Shown here piece after piece: positions 37,852-47,366 of a stretch of 64,000 nt of DNA (position 1 is the first letter of the stretch; each line of letters begins with the position of its first letter). Source of the DNA: Clostridiales bacterium. GTDB lineage: Bacteria; Bacillota; Clostridia; Christensenellales; Aristaeellaceae. A model generated the notes under the pieces. The model was not told where the DNA came from. It made no database searches and saw nothing but the letters and a program-made list of their open reading frames with translations. A program made the position numbers and the translations under genes. Location of the stretch: positions 1 to 64,000 of the forward strand of contig SVGY01000003.1 of NCBI GenBank assembly GCA_015056145.1, written 5' to 3'.

Positions 37852-38718
37852 GTGGACAGTTCCCTCGGAAGCCTGCGCCAGCTGGAACACCACACCGGGG
37901 AAAGGGTGCGGCTCTATTCCAACCGGCAAAGCGACGATTATCCCCAGCACTGGCATACCTCCTTTGAGATTATCCAGCCGGTGGAAAACGAATATGTGGT
38001 TTTGGTGGGGGAGGAGCGTCATCTGCTGCGGCCCGGGGATATCCTGCTGATTCCCTCCGGCATGGTGCACGAAATATTCGCCCCGGAAACGGGCCTGAGA
38101 TACATATTCATGGTGGAGCGGGAGGAAGTATGCCGCCTCAAGGGTATGAGCGCCATTCTGGGCAGCTTTTACCCGAGCCTGCTTCTGACCCCTGAAAAGG
38201 ACGGCTGGCTGCATCAGGCAGCCTCCGGGCTGATGAAACGTGCGGCGGAGGAATACGGGCAGGGCGATTGCTTTGCTGGGGAAATGATGCGCCTGATCAT
38301 GGAGGAAATGCTTTTGCTGATTGGCAGGCGACTTGTGGAGCAAAAAAGCGGAAGCAGCGCAGTCAGAGACCCGGAGCAGGATCGAATGGCCCGTTTTCTG
38401 GATGTGTGCGGCTTCATTGGCGATCATTGCCATGAAAAACTGAGCCTTGAGGATGCAGCCCGTTATGCCGGATACAGCAAGAACCACTTTGCAAGGTTTT
38501 TCAAGGAATTATCAGGAAAAAGTTTTTACGAATACTGCCTTGAGCAGCGCATGCTGCTGTGCGAGCAGCTTTTGGCAGACCCTGCACTGCCGGTAACGGA
38601 GGCTGCGCTTCGGGCAGGATTTGGCAGCATTGCCACCTTCAACCGCATCTTCAGGGAGCGCAAGGGTATGTCGCCCACGCAGTACCGCAGGATACAGCTG
38701 GGTAACGAAAATCAATAA
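37852..38718 (+). CDS. AraC family transcriptional regulator with cupin N-terminus
   Basis: HWHTSFEIIQPVENEYVVLVGEERHLLRPGDILLIPSGMVHEI; two HTH at C-terminus. Confidence 0.92.
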   Translation: MDSSLGSLRQLEHHTGERVRLYSNRQSDDYPQHWHTSFEIIQPVENEYVVLVGEERHLLRPGDILLIPSGMVHEIFAPETGLRYIFMVEREEVCRLKGMSAILGSFYPSLLLTPEKDGWLHQAASGLMKRAAEEYGQGDCFAGEMMRLIMEEMLLLIGRRLVEQKSGSSAVRDPEQDRMARFLDVCGFIGDHCHEKLSLEDAARYAGYSKNHFARFFKELSGKSFYEYCLEQRMLLCEQLLADPALPVTEAALRAGFGSIATFNRIFRERKGMSPTQYRRIQLGNENQ

Positions 38719-38744
38719 GATACACTGTAAGGGAGCGCATTAGG

Positions 38745-39839
38745 ATGGAAAACCTTTTTGTGAAATATGGCATTCCCGCCTTGGAAGTACAGAAGAAAAT
38801 CCGGGAAACATTTGACACCATCTTTTTTGATGAAAACGAGAAGTTTTATTTTGAACTGGATCAAGACAGCGCCTTTATGATGGACACCGGCAACGTGGAT
38901 GCCCGCACCGAGGGCATGAGCTATGGCATGATGATGGCTGTGCAGATGGACCGTCAAGATATTTTTGACAAGCTGTGGATGTTTTCCAAGCGATACATGT
39001 GGCATGAAGATGGCAAGTATCAGGGCTATTTCGCCTGGTCGGTGAATCCTGAGGGACGGCGCAATGCCCAGGGCCCTGCTCCCGACGGCGAAGAGTACTA
39101 CGCCATGGCGCTGTTTTTTGCCTCCAAACGCTGGGGAGACAAGGAAGCGCCTTATGACTATTCCGTACAGGCAAGGGACATCCTGCGGCACTGTGTGCAC
39201 CAGCATGAACTGGTGGAGGATGGCCGGGCTATGTGGGCACCGGAAAACAAGCTGATCCGTTTTGTGCCCGAGGCTGATTTTTCTGATCCGTCTTACCATC
39301 TGCCGCATTTTTACAGCCTTTTTGCCCGTTGGGCCGATGAAGAAGATCGTGCGTTCTGGCAGCAGGTCGCTGACAACAGCCGGCAATATCTGTTGAAATC
39401 CAGCCATCCGGTTACGGGCATGGCTGCTGAGTATGCGGAGTATGACGGAACGCCCAGGCATATGTTCCGCAAGGATTTTGATTTCTACAGCGATGCCTAT
39501 CGTGTTGCCATGAATATTGGTCTGGACAGCGCCTGGTTTGGCAAACGGCCTGAATATGCGGAGATCATTGACCATCTGCAGCAATTCCTCTGGGGTCGTG
39601 AGCCTTACAAGGCCTACATGCTGGACGGCCGTGAAACCAGTGAACCCGCCATGCATCCCGTGGCGGTGATCGCCACCACAGCGGCCGGTTCTCTGGCAAC
39701 CGACAACCCGAGGCAGGAGCGCTGGGTAAAGTTCTTCTGGGAAACGCCTCTGCGCACCGGCGGACGTCGTTATTACGACAACTGTCTGTATTTCTTCTGC
39801 CTTTTGATGATGGCCGGGGAATACCGGATTTTTGAATAA
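38745..39839 (+). CDS. Glycoside hydrolase family 8 (reducing-end xylose-releasing exo-oligoxylanase-like)
   Basis: DARTEGMSYGMMMAVQMDRQDIFDKLWMFSKRYM; GYFAWSVNPEGRRNAQGPAPDGEEYYAMALFFAS. Confidence 0.9.
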   Translation: MENLFVKYGIPALEVQKKIRETFDTIFFDENEKFYFELDQDSAFMMDTGNVDARTEGMSYGMMMAVQMDRQDIFDKLWMFSKRYMWHEDGKYQGYFAWSVNPEGRRNAQGPAPDGEEYYAMALFFASKRWGDKEAPYDYSVQARDILRHCVHQHELVEDGRAMWAPENKLIRFVPEADFSDPSYHLPHFYSLFARWADEEDRAFWQQVADNSRQYLLKSSHPVTGMAAEYAEYDGTPRHMFRKDFDFYSDAYRVAMNIGLDSAWFGKRPEYAEIIDHLQQFLWGREPYKAYMLDGRETSEPAMHPVAVIATTAAGSLATDNPRQERWVKFFWETPLRTGGRRYYDNCLYFFCLLMMAGEYRIFE

Positions 39840-39840
39840 G

Positions 39841-40344
39841 ATGGATACGATTATCCTTCGCCCTATGGAAGATACAAACGCCGATTACACTGCTCTGCAG
39901 TCCTGGTTTCACGAACCGGAACTGCAGCAGTGGGTCTGGTGCGATAAAAGGGGCGAACCGCCGGTTTCACTGGAACGTGTGATTGAGAAATACGGTGCAC
40001 GAATCAAGAACCCTGTGGATGTGTTTCCGTATTTTATTCTGCGCAAGGGTGAGCCCATCGGTTTCATTCAGTATTATCTGGCAGATGATCACAGAATCGG
40101 GCTGGACATGTGGATTGGAACAGCAGCAGAGCGTAACCGTGGTTTTGGCTCGGAAGCATTAAGGCAGATGACGGCAATCATCCTCCAGAAACATCCCGAA
40201 ACCAAGGAACTTTTTATCGACCCGGAAAAGGCCAATATCCGGGCTGTGAAATGCTACCGGAAGGCGGGATTTCAGGAAGAATACGAGTACACGGATGAAG
40301 AGGGTGCGCTTTGTCTGATGATGAAGATGTGCTTTGAAAAGTAG
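39841..40344 (+). CDS. GNAT N-acetyltransferase, aminoglycoside 6'-N-acetyltransferase-like
   Basis: GLDMWIGTAAERNRGFGSEALRQM; DPEKANIRAVKCYRKAGFQ. Confidence 0.82.
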   Translation: MDTIILRPMEDTNADYTALQSWFHEPELQQWVWCDKRGEPPVSLERVIEKYGARIKNPVDVFPYFILRKGEPIGFIQYYLADDHRIGLDMWIGTAAERNRGFGSEALRQMTAIILQKHPETKELFIDPEKANIRAVKCYRKAGFQEEYEYTDEEGALCLMMKMCFEK

Positions 40345-40350
40345 TTTTGT

Positions 40351-40715
40351 GCCTCCGGCGGCCCTGCCGGGGGCCTTCTTTTCTTCTGGGAAGAAAAGAT
40401 GCAAAAGAAGCGCAATGGGAAAGCGAGAGGGGAGTGCGGGAGAGCATTCTTCTGCCGATGCGGGCGGAGCCTGCAAACTGTGCGCAGAGAAGGAGTGTGC
40501 CTCCGGCGGCCCTGCCGGGGGCCATCTTTTCTTCTGGGAAGAAAAGATGCAAAAGAAGCGCAATGGGAAAGCGAGAGGGGAGTGCGGGAGAGCATTCTTC
40601 TGCCGATGCGGGCGGAGCCTGCAAACTGTGCGCAGAAAAGGAGTGTGCCTCCGGCGGCCCTGCCGGGGGCCATCTTTTCTTCTGGGAAGAAAAGATGCAA
40701 AAGAAGCGCAATGGG
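40351..40715. repeat. 148-bp tandem direct repeat, about 2.5 copies, each with an 11-bp perfect inverted repeat
   Basis: gcctccggcggccctgccgggggcc starts at 40351, 40499 and 40647 (period 148); catcttttctt-ctggg-aagaaaagatg at 40523-40549. Confidence 0.93.
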
Positions 40716-40729
40716 TGGGATTGTGCCTG

Positions 40730-40768
40730 CAAAAAAATCCCTGCACCATGAAAACGGTGCAGGGAGCA
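40730..40768 (-). terminator. Terminator for the minus-strand GH2 gene
   Basis: On minus strand ccctgcacc gttttcat ggtgcaggg atttttttg. Confidence 0.8.
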
Positions 40769-40783
40769 GTGTGCATAGGTGGT

Positions 40784-43030
40784 TTATTTCTTTTTACGGA
40801 TTTTGTTCAGCTTGGCGTTCAGGTCAAGGAGTTCTTCCTTGGTGAACTTCGCGTTGGCAAAGCCGCCCATCATGGTAAGCAGGCGCAGCACGGTAAAGCC
40901 GCCCATCATGCTCATCATTTCGGGGGTGGCCTTCAGGTCGAAACCTGCGGCCTTCACACGGCCTTTTTCGCCCTTCTTCTTACCGCCGCTGAGCACCTTC
41001 TTGGCCAGTTTGGCAAAGAGGAGCTTACCACGCAGAGGCTTGAGAACTTCGCTCATCTTATCGTTGAGGCACAGGTAGCCTTCCCGGGTGGTGATATCGA
41101 ACCAGTTGAGGATAGCGCCCTCTTCCTTGAGGCGATATTCCTCATTGAAGGTATCCACCTTGCGGATGATGCTTTCGTCACGCAGATCCCCCGCAACGGC
41201 TTCCAGCTTGGTTTCGCCGGCGTTTGGCACGTCAAACTTGAAGAAGTGATCCTCAGCGGTTTTCTTGCCAAGGGATACGCCGTTGGCGAAAAGTTCCACC
41301 TCGGGCTGATTGGAGTACACGGTTACCTTGGTTACATCTTCCACACGGTCGATGTAACGCTTGGAGCACAGGTGCACGAAAGGATCATCGCTGAGCCATG
41401 CCTTGTAGGCATAGAAGGAGTCCTTCTTGTACTTGCGATCCATGGTGACAAGACCCTTGTGGTTCTGGCCGTTTTCGCCGCCTTCGCTGCGTGCGTCTGC
41501 GCCGAAGTCGAACATATTCCATACATGGGTAGCCCACATATACTTGCGGGTGAACAGCTGCTTGATAAGCTCTTCGTGGTAATAGGACTGGTATTCCTCG
41601 GTATAGTCACCCTGAATGGGATCGGAGGTATGCCAGTTCAGCGCCTCGCAGCCATACTCGGAGCAGCCGATGGGGATATTGGGATGGGTGGCGTGGAACT
41701 TATCAAACCAGGGGCCGTTCATGGAAGTTTCGCCGCCGTACCAGCCAAAGTAGTGGTTATAGGAGACTACATCGGGAATCAGCAGGTAGGGATCATCCAT
41801 CTTGCACATGGACACGGCTGCAATGGTGGTCAGGCGGGTTTTGTCCATTTCATGGCAGAGATCATTGAGGATGCGGTGGTTTTCCAGCAGATCTTCGTCG
41901 GCACCGCCGATGCTGATTTCGTTGGAAAGGCCCCATACCACAATGGAGGCGTGATGATAATTCTGGGTGACCAGTTCCTTCATCTGGGAAATGGTGTTTG
42001 CCCGGCCGGTGGGCATATGCTTGGAGATGTAGGGGATCTCCGCCCAGATGACCAGACCCTTTTCATCGCACAGATCATAGAAGTACTGATCGTGCTGGTA
42101 GTGGGCCAGACGGATGGTGGTTGCGCCCACTTCCATGATGAGGTCGATGTCCTCTTCGTGATGGCAGGGCAAAAGGGCATTGCCCACACCCCAGCGGTCC
42201 TGGTGGCGGCTTACGCCACGAAGGGGATATTCCTCGCCATTGAGGATGAATCCGTTTTCGGGATCGATCTTGAAGGTGCGGCAGCCGAAGCGCAGGGCTA
42301 CGGTATCCACCACTTCGCCGTTCACCACGATGGAGGCTTCGGCTTTGTAGAGGTAAGGATCCTTGCGGCCGTTCCAGAGATGCACACCGGCGATATCCAG
42401 CACGGCTTTGGTTTCGGTGGTTTCGGCCTCTGCTACGGTATTGCCTTCCTTATCCAGCACAGTAAAGCGCAGGGTCTGACCCTCGGCGGGATTGGTCACA
42501 TAGGCTTCCAGCTCCACTTTGGCATCCGTTCCAGTCACTTCGGGGGTCACCTTAAGGCCGGGGCCGCCAAAGTAGTCCAGATCGAAATGGGTCTTGTTGA
42601 CGCAGACCAGGTTTACATCACGGTACAGGCCGCCGTAGAAGGTGAAATCTGCCATCTGGGGATAGACTGTCTCGTTGGGTGCGTTATCCACAAGAATGTT
42701 GATTTCATTTTCGTCGGCCAGAGCTTCGGTGATATCCACACGCCAAGTGGAATAACCGCCGTCATGGTGGGCCAGCTGCTTGCCGTTGACGGAAACGTCC
42801 GCAGAGGAGTTTGCGCCACGGATTTCCAGATAGTACTGGTCAGCCTCGGGCAAGTCAGCCTTGTTCAGTTTTTTCTGGTACAGGCAGGAACCACGGAAAT
42901 AGTCGTTGCCGCCATCCTGGCCGTCTACGGCATTCCAGCTGTGGGGCAGGTTGACGGTTTCGGGGGAGGCAAAGGCGGTCACGCCTTTTTCAAAAAGCCA
43001 GCCCTCGTTGAGGTTGATAATGGTGCGCAT
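40784..43030 (-). CDS. Glycoside hydrolase family 2 (beta-galactosidase/beta-glucuronidase-like)
   Basis: LNEGWLFEKG...VNLPHSWNAVDGQDGGNDYFRGSCLYQKKL; GVSRHQDRWGVGNALL; VVWGLSNEI. Confidence 0.92.
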   Translation of the reverse strand: MRTIINLNEGWLFEKGVTAFASPETVNLPHSWNAVDGQDGGNDYFRGSCLYQKKLNKADLPEADQYYLEIRGANSSADVSVNGKQLAHHDGGYSTWRVDITEALADENEINILVDNAPNETVYPQMADFTFYGGLYRDVNLVCVNKTHFDLDYFGGPGLKVTPEVTGTDAKVELEAYVTNPAEGQTLRFTVLDKEGNTVAEAETTETKAVLDIAGVHLWNGRKDPYLYKAEASIVVNGEVVDTVALRFGCRTFKIDPENGFILNGEEYPLRGVSRHQDRWGVGNALLPCHHEEDIDLIMEVGATTIRLAHYQHDQYFYDLCDEKGLVIWAEIPYISKHMPTGRANTISQMKELVTQNYHHASIVVWGLSNEISIGGADEDLLENHRILNDLCHEMDKTRLTTIAAVSMCKMDDPYLLIPDVVSYNHYFGWYGGETSMNGPWFDKFHATHPNIPIGCSEYGCEALNWHTSDPIQGDYTEEYQSYYHEELIKQLFTRKYMWATHVWNMFDFGADARSEGGENGQNHKGLVTMDRKYKKDSFYAYKAWLSDDPFVHLCSKRYIDRVEDVTKVTVYSNQPEVELFANGVSLGKKTAEDHFFKFDVPNAGETKLEAVAGDLRDESIIRKVDTFNEEYRLKEEGAILNWFDITTREGYLCLNDKMSEVLKPLRGKLLFAKLAKKVLSGGKKKGEKGRVKAAGFDLKATPEMMSMMGGFTVLRLLTMMGGFANAKFTKEELLDLNAKLNKIRKKK

Positions 43031-43060
43031 TGGTTTGATTACCTCCTGAGATATGGTGAA

Positions 43061-44710
43061 TTATTCGGCGGGAGCTGCTTCGATGGCGACAGTCTCGGCA
43101 TCTTTGGGTTCTTCGCTCTCACGGCCCAGATCAGCGTTCATTTTGGCCAGGGTCTTCTTGTCCAGATTGTACACAACGGCAAGGCCGATAAACTGCACAA
43201 CGGCGCTGAACAGATACAGACCGGCAACCAGCCAGCACATGTTTTTGGCGGTTGCAGGGCTCTGGCCAATGGTGCCGAATTTGGCCTCGTAACCCAGCAC
43301 ACCCATGATCAGCAGCACGATGGAGGGGCCAATGCCCTGAGCCAGCTTGCGGAAGAAGGAATGCAGCGCATAAACGGTGCCTTCTTCACGGGTGCCGTAT
43401 TTCCATTCGTTGTAGTCGATAGCATCTGCCATCATGGCCCAGGATACGCAGGTGTACACGCCCATACCCACGCCAAATACGCACAGGCCCAGCAGATATA
43501 CGATCAGAGCAATGTTCACATTGCTGATGAGGGGGAAGACGAGCATAATCACGCCGCCCACCAGAGAAACGACGGTGCCAAACACGGAAGCTTCCTTTTT
43601 GCCGTATTTCTTAACGATCTTGGTAATGAAGGGCATGAAGATGAACATGGGCAGGAAGCCGATCATCTGCACAAGGCCGGACAAGGAGGCCATGTTGAAA
43701 TAAGTGGCAAACATGATGGTATTGGCAGTGGTGGCAGCGTTCATGCCAAGGAACATACCCATGGCAGCCAGCGTGGCGCCCACGGCGGGACGGTTCTTGA
43801 TAAACTTGACGAAAGCCTGGAAAATGTTGAATTTTTCGGTGTACTCGTTGGCTTTTACGGTGTTTTCGTCCACACGGATGGTGATGGTTTTCAGCATGAA
43901 CATGAAGGCAATGAAGCCCAGAATGCCCATGATGAGGGCTGCCCAGAACACACGCTCGCCCAGCAGGATCTCCACCTGCTTGCCGGTGGTGGGACTGAGA
44001 ACTGCGTCGCCGATCTCATAAGGAGCTTTGGTTTCGGGGTTGATCAGGAACAAAGCCTTGTCAACGCCTTCAGGAATTTCGATCTTGCTGAGGAAACTGT
44101 CGGTGCCGTCATAGGTGACTTTCTGCCAGATCAGCATGGGCAGGATCACCATGGGAAGGATGTTGCCGATCATGGAGCCGATGGAGCGCCAGGTGGACAA
44201 CTGAGCACGCTCGCCCACGTCCTCGGTTACCAGGGACAGCATAGAGCCGTAGGGGACGTTTGCGATGGTGTAGAAGGCATCCCAGATTACATAGCCCAGG
44301 ATGAACAGCACAGCCTTCACAACCACGCTGGCATTGGGGAAGGGCATGAACACCGCTGCGCCGCCAATGAGCAGGCCGCATGCACCGATGAAAATGTACT
44401 GCTTATACTTTCCATGCTTATAGTTGCGGTGATCGTTGTCGATGAGGGTACCGATCATGGGATCGTTTACGGCATCCCAGATCTGCACCAACAGCAACAG
44501 CAGGGACAGCAGGCCGGTTTCCATCATCATGTAAACCAGCCAGAAGGTTTGCACGGTGCCTTTCAGGGCAAAGCTCATGTTGCAGCCAAGATCGCCGGCG
44601 GCATAGGCCAGACAATCCCGTATGCCGAATTTGCGTTGTTTCTTTTCAGGGGTGGGGGCAGTACTCTGGTTCTGTTCCATGGATTCTCCCTCTTTCTGAT
44701 GATTTCGCAT
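43061..44710 (-). CDS. GPH-family glycoside/pentoside/hexuronide:cation symporter
   Basis: RDCLAYAAGDLGCNMSFALKGTVQTFWLVYMM; IWDAVNDPMIGTLIDNDH. Confidence 0.92.
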   Translation of the reverse strand: MRNHQKEGESMEQNQSTAPTPEKKQRKFGIRDCLAYAAGDLGCNMSFALKGTVQTFWLVYMMMETGLLSLLLLLVQIWDAVNDPMIGTLIDNDHRNYKHGKYKQYIFIGACGLLIGGAAVFMPFPNASVVVKAVLFILGYVIWDAFYTIANVPYGSMLSLVTEDVGERAQLSTWRSIGSMIGNILPMVILPMLIWQKVTYDGTDSFLSKIEIPEGVDKALFLINPETKAPYEIGDAVLSPTTGKQVEILLGERVFWAALIMGILGFIAFMFMLKTITIRVDENTVKANEYTEKFNIFQAFVKFIKNRPAVGATLAAMGMFLGMNAATTANTIMFATYFNMASLSGLVQMIGFLPMFIFMPFITKIVKKYGKKEASVFGTVVSLVGGVIMLVFPLISNVNIALIVYLLGLCVFGVGMGVYTCVSWAMMADAIDYNEWKYGTREEGTVYALHSFFRKLAQGIGPSIVLLIMGVLGYEAKFGTIGQSPATAKNMCWLVAGLYLFSAVVQFIGLAVVYNLDKKTLAKMNADLGRESEEPKDAETVAIEAAPAE

Positions 44711-44917
44711 AACATCTTACGCACACAAAAAACAGGAACACACCGGAAAAGAGGAGTGAGGCTCTTTGGCAATGTGCTTTGTCTTTTGGGACGTATCCTT
44801 TGTTATGATTATAACATATGTAAATTGTTTTTCAAGTGTATTTTTTTGGATGGGAAGAATATGCGCAAAGAATGGATTTACTTCAACAAAAAACCGCCCC
44901 AAATGGGCGGAATTGAT

Positions 44918-45700
44918 TTATTCGTAATAAACCTCTGTTAGCTCCAGCCCGCATGCGGGGGCCGTAATGCCCAGCGCCAGGCGGTCGCCGGTTACAATGG
45001 CACGGGCGAAAGCGTCTTCCGGCAGGCGGCCCATACCGATATCCAGCATGGTTCCAGCGATGATGCGCACCATGTTGTACAAAAAGGCGTTGCCACGAAT
45101 GGTCAGGGTGAGGTCGCAGCCGGATTTGTCAAGAGCCACGTCGTGAATGGTACGAACGGTGGTTTTGGCTGTGCCGCCTGCTGCCTGAAAAGCTGCAAAA
45201 TCATGGGTGCCGATCAAGTCATTCAGGCTTTTTTTCATAAGATCAAAGTTCAGCTTCTGAGGCACATGGGCGCAGAGATTGCGGTAAAGGGCGCTGGCAT
45301 GGGGAGCGTTGTGAATACGATAGGTGTATTTTTTCCCCTTGGCGTCAAAGCGGGCATGGAAAGAGGGAGCGACGTCCCTCCCCTGCAGGGCCCGGATATC
45401 CGCAGGCAGACAGGTATTCAGTGCAAAGGGATACTTGTCCGCCGGAATGCGGCTGGCGGTATCGAAATGCACCATTTGCCCAAGGGCGTGCACCCCTGCA
45501 TCGGTGCGGCTGGAGCCGGTCACGGTGATGCTTTCGCCGGTGAGGGAAGACAGCGCTTCCTCCACTACCTGCTGCACCGCAAGGGCGTTCTGCTGCCGCT
45601 GCCATCCGGCGTAGGCGGTACCGTCGTAGCTGACGGTGATCAGCACCCGGTGTTTGCCCTCCGGGCTGGAATCCTTGATGAGGGGAGGTAAATCTGTCAT
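44918..45700 (-). CDS. truA: tRNA pseudouridine(38-40) synthase
   Basis: SYDGTAYAGWQRQQNALAVQQVVEEAL; GSSRTDAGVHALGQMVHFD. Confidence 0.95.
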   Translation of the reverse strand: MTDLPPLIKDSSPEGKHRVLITVSYDGTAYAGWQRQQNALAVQQVVEEALSSLTGESITVTGSSRTDAGVHALGQMVHFDTASRIPADKYPFALNTCLPADIRALQGRDVAPSFHARFDAKGKKYTYRIHNAPHASALYRNLCAHVPQKLNFDLMKKSLNDLIGTHDFAAFQAAGGTAKTTVRTIHDVALDKSGCDLTLTIRGNAFLYNMVRIIAGTMLDIGMGRLPEDAFARAIVTGDRLALGITAPACGLELTEVYYE

Positions 45701-46506
45701 AGCTGAATCAACTTTCCGCAAAGAATGGTAACGGCCAGGAAGGCAATACTCACAAGCGCTGCCCACAGGTCGTTTTTCTGGTACTTCAGCACCCGGAGGC
45801 GTGTACGGCCTTCGCCGCCGTGATAGCAGCGGCTTTCCATGGCCATAGCCAGGTCGCCCGCCCGGCGGAAGGCGCTGACGAACAGCGGCACCAGCAGGGG
45901 GATCATCGCCTTGGCACGCTTGATGAGATTTCCGCTTTCAAAATCTGCGCCACGGGCCATCTGTGCCTTCTGGATTTTGTCCGCTTCCTCGGTAAGGGTG
46001 GGAATGAAGCGCAGGGCGATGGACATCATCATAGCCAGCTCGTGAGAAGGGAAACCGATTTTGGAAAGTGGTTTCAGCAGGCTCTCGATGCCGTCGCACA
46101 GGGCGATGGGGGAGGTGGTCAGGGTGAGCACGGCGGTGCCGGTCACAAGGAAGATCAGCCTCATGCAGAAGTGGATGGCCGTCATCAGGCCTTCTTTGCT
46201 GATGCGCAGAAAACGCCACTGAAAGAGCGTAGTACTGCCGCTGGAGAAGAACAGATTGAGGATAAAGGTAAGGATCAGCAGGAATCGCAGCGGTTTTACG
46301 CTGGACAGAAGCTGCCTTGCCCTGATGCCGGAAAGCTTTGCGCACAGCAGGATGTAGATCAGCGGAAAAATGTACCACACCGGGCTGGAAACAAAGAACA
46401 CCATTACAATATAGAGAAGGGTAAGCAATATTTTGGTTCGGGGATCCAGCCTGTGAATGGCGGAATTGCCGGGCATGTACTGGCCCAGGGTGATATCTTT
46501 CAGCAT
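45697..46506 (-). CDS. ecfT: Energy-coupling factor transporter transmembrane protein EcfT
   Basis: GQYMPGNSAIHRLDPRTKILLTLLYIV; KAQMARGADFESGN; synteny. Confidence 0.94.
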   Translation of the reverse strand: MLKDITLGQYMPGNSAIHRLDPRTKILLTLLYIVMVFFVSSPVWYIFPLIYILLCAKLSGIRARQLLSSVKPLRFLLILTFILNLFFSSGSTTLFQWRFLRISKEGLMTAIHFCMRLIFLVTGTAVLTLTTSPIALCDGIESLLKPLSKIGFPSHELAMMMSIALRFIPTLTEEADKIQKAQMARGADFESGNLIKRAKAMIPLLVPLFVSAFRRAGDLAMAMESRCYHGGEGRTRLRVLKYQKNDLWAALVSIAFLAVTILCGKLIQL

Positions 46507-47366
46507 GCGCCCGCCTCCTTTCCACGGAGGGACAGAATGGCTTCAATAAGTTCCTCCTGGGTATAGAGGCCCCTGGGAAGATCGTAGCCTTCGGCGATAA
46601 GCTGATCCGCCAGCTGAGCAGCCTGAGGTACGCCCAGCCCCACAGAGGTGAGCAGATCAGCCTGCTGGAATACTTCCCGGGGCGTGCCGGTAAGCACCAT
46701 GCGGCCCCGGCTCATTACAACAAGGCGGGTGGCCAGGGTAGAAATATCATCCATGTTGTGGCTTACCATAATGATGGTGATGCCCCCGGATTGATGCAGT
46801 TCCCGGATCATGCCGAGAATGCTGTGGCGGCCTGCGGGATCAAGGCCTGCGGTGGGCTCGTCCAGAATGAGTACCGTAGGTTCCATGGCAAGCACGCCGG
46901 CAATGGCCACACGGCGCATCTGACCGCCGCTGAGCTCAAAGGGAGATCTGTCGGCCACGTCGTCATAATCAAGGCCGACCAGTTCCAGTGCGTGGCGTAC
47001 CCGGCGGTCGATCTCCTCCTGGGCAAGGCCGATGTTTTTAGGGCCAAAGGCCACGTCCTTGGCTACTGTTTCTTCAAAGAGCTGATATTCGGGGTACTGG
47101 AAAACCAGACCGATCTTTTTGCGTACTTCGATCAGGCTGACACCTTTTTCGGTGATGTCCAGCCCATCCACCACGATCCGTCCGGAGGTGGGCTTCAGGA
47201 GGCCGTTCAGGTGCTGCACCAGCGTGGTTTTGCCGGAACCGGTATGGCCCAGAAGGCCGATGAACTCGCCATCCTCGATGGTGAGGTTCACATCCTCCAG
47301 GGCAATGGCGGTAAAGGGGCTGTCCGGCATATAGGCATGGGTCAGATGCTCGATTTGGATGGGCAT
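46500..47366 (-). CDS. ecfA2: Energy-coupling factor transporter ATPase EcfA2
   Basis: GLLGHTGSGKTTLVQHLNGLL; LSGGQMRRVAIAGVLAMEPTVLILDEPTAGLDPAGR. Confidence 0.94.
   Translation of the reverse strand: MPIQIEHLTHAYMPDSPFTAIALEDVNLTIEDGEFIGLLGHTGSGKTTLVQHLNGLLKPTSGRIVVDGLDITEKGVSLIEVRKKIGLVFQYPEYQLFEETVAKDVAFGPKNIGLAQEEIDRRVRHALELVGLDYDDVADRSPFELSGGQMRRVAIAGVLAMEPTVLILDEPTAGLDPAGRHSILGMIRELHQSGGITIIMVSHNMDDISTLATRLVVMSRGRMVLTGTPREVFQQADLLTSVGLGVPQAAQLADQLIAEGYDLPRGLYTQEELIEAILSLRGKEAGAC

Noticed and set aside
40347-40845. Short ORFs in all frames across the 148-bp repeat
   Set aside because: Open frames result from composition; period 148 breaks frame between copies, so no consistent repeat protein
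40334-44941. 1535-aa plus-strand ORF antisense to the GH2 and GPH symporter genes
   Set aside because: Mirror ORF produced by codon bias of two real minus-strand genes; sequence has no recognisable domain and starts inside the 148-bp repeat
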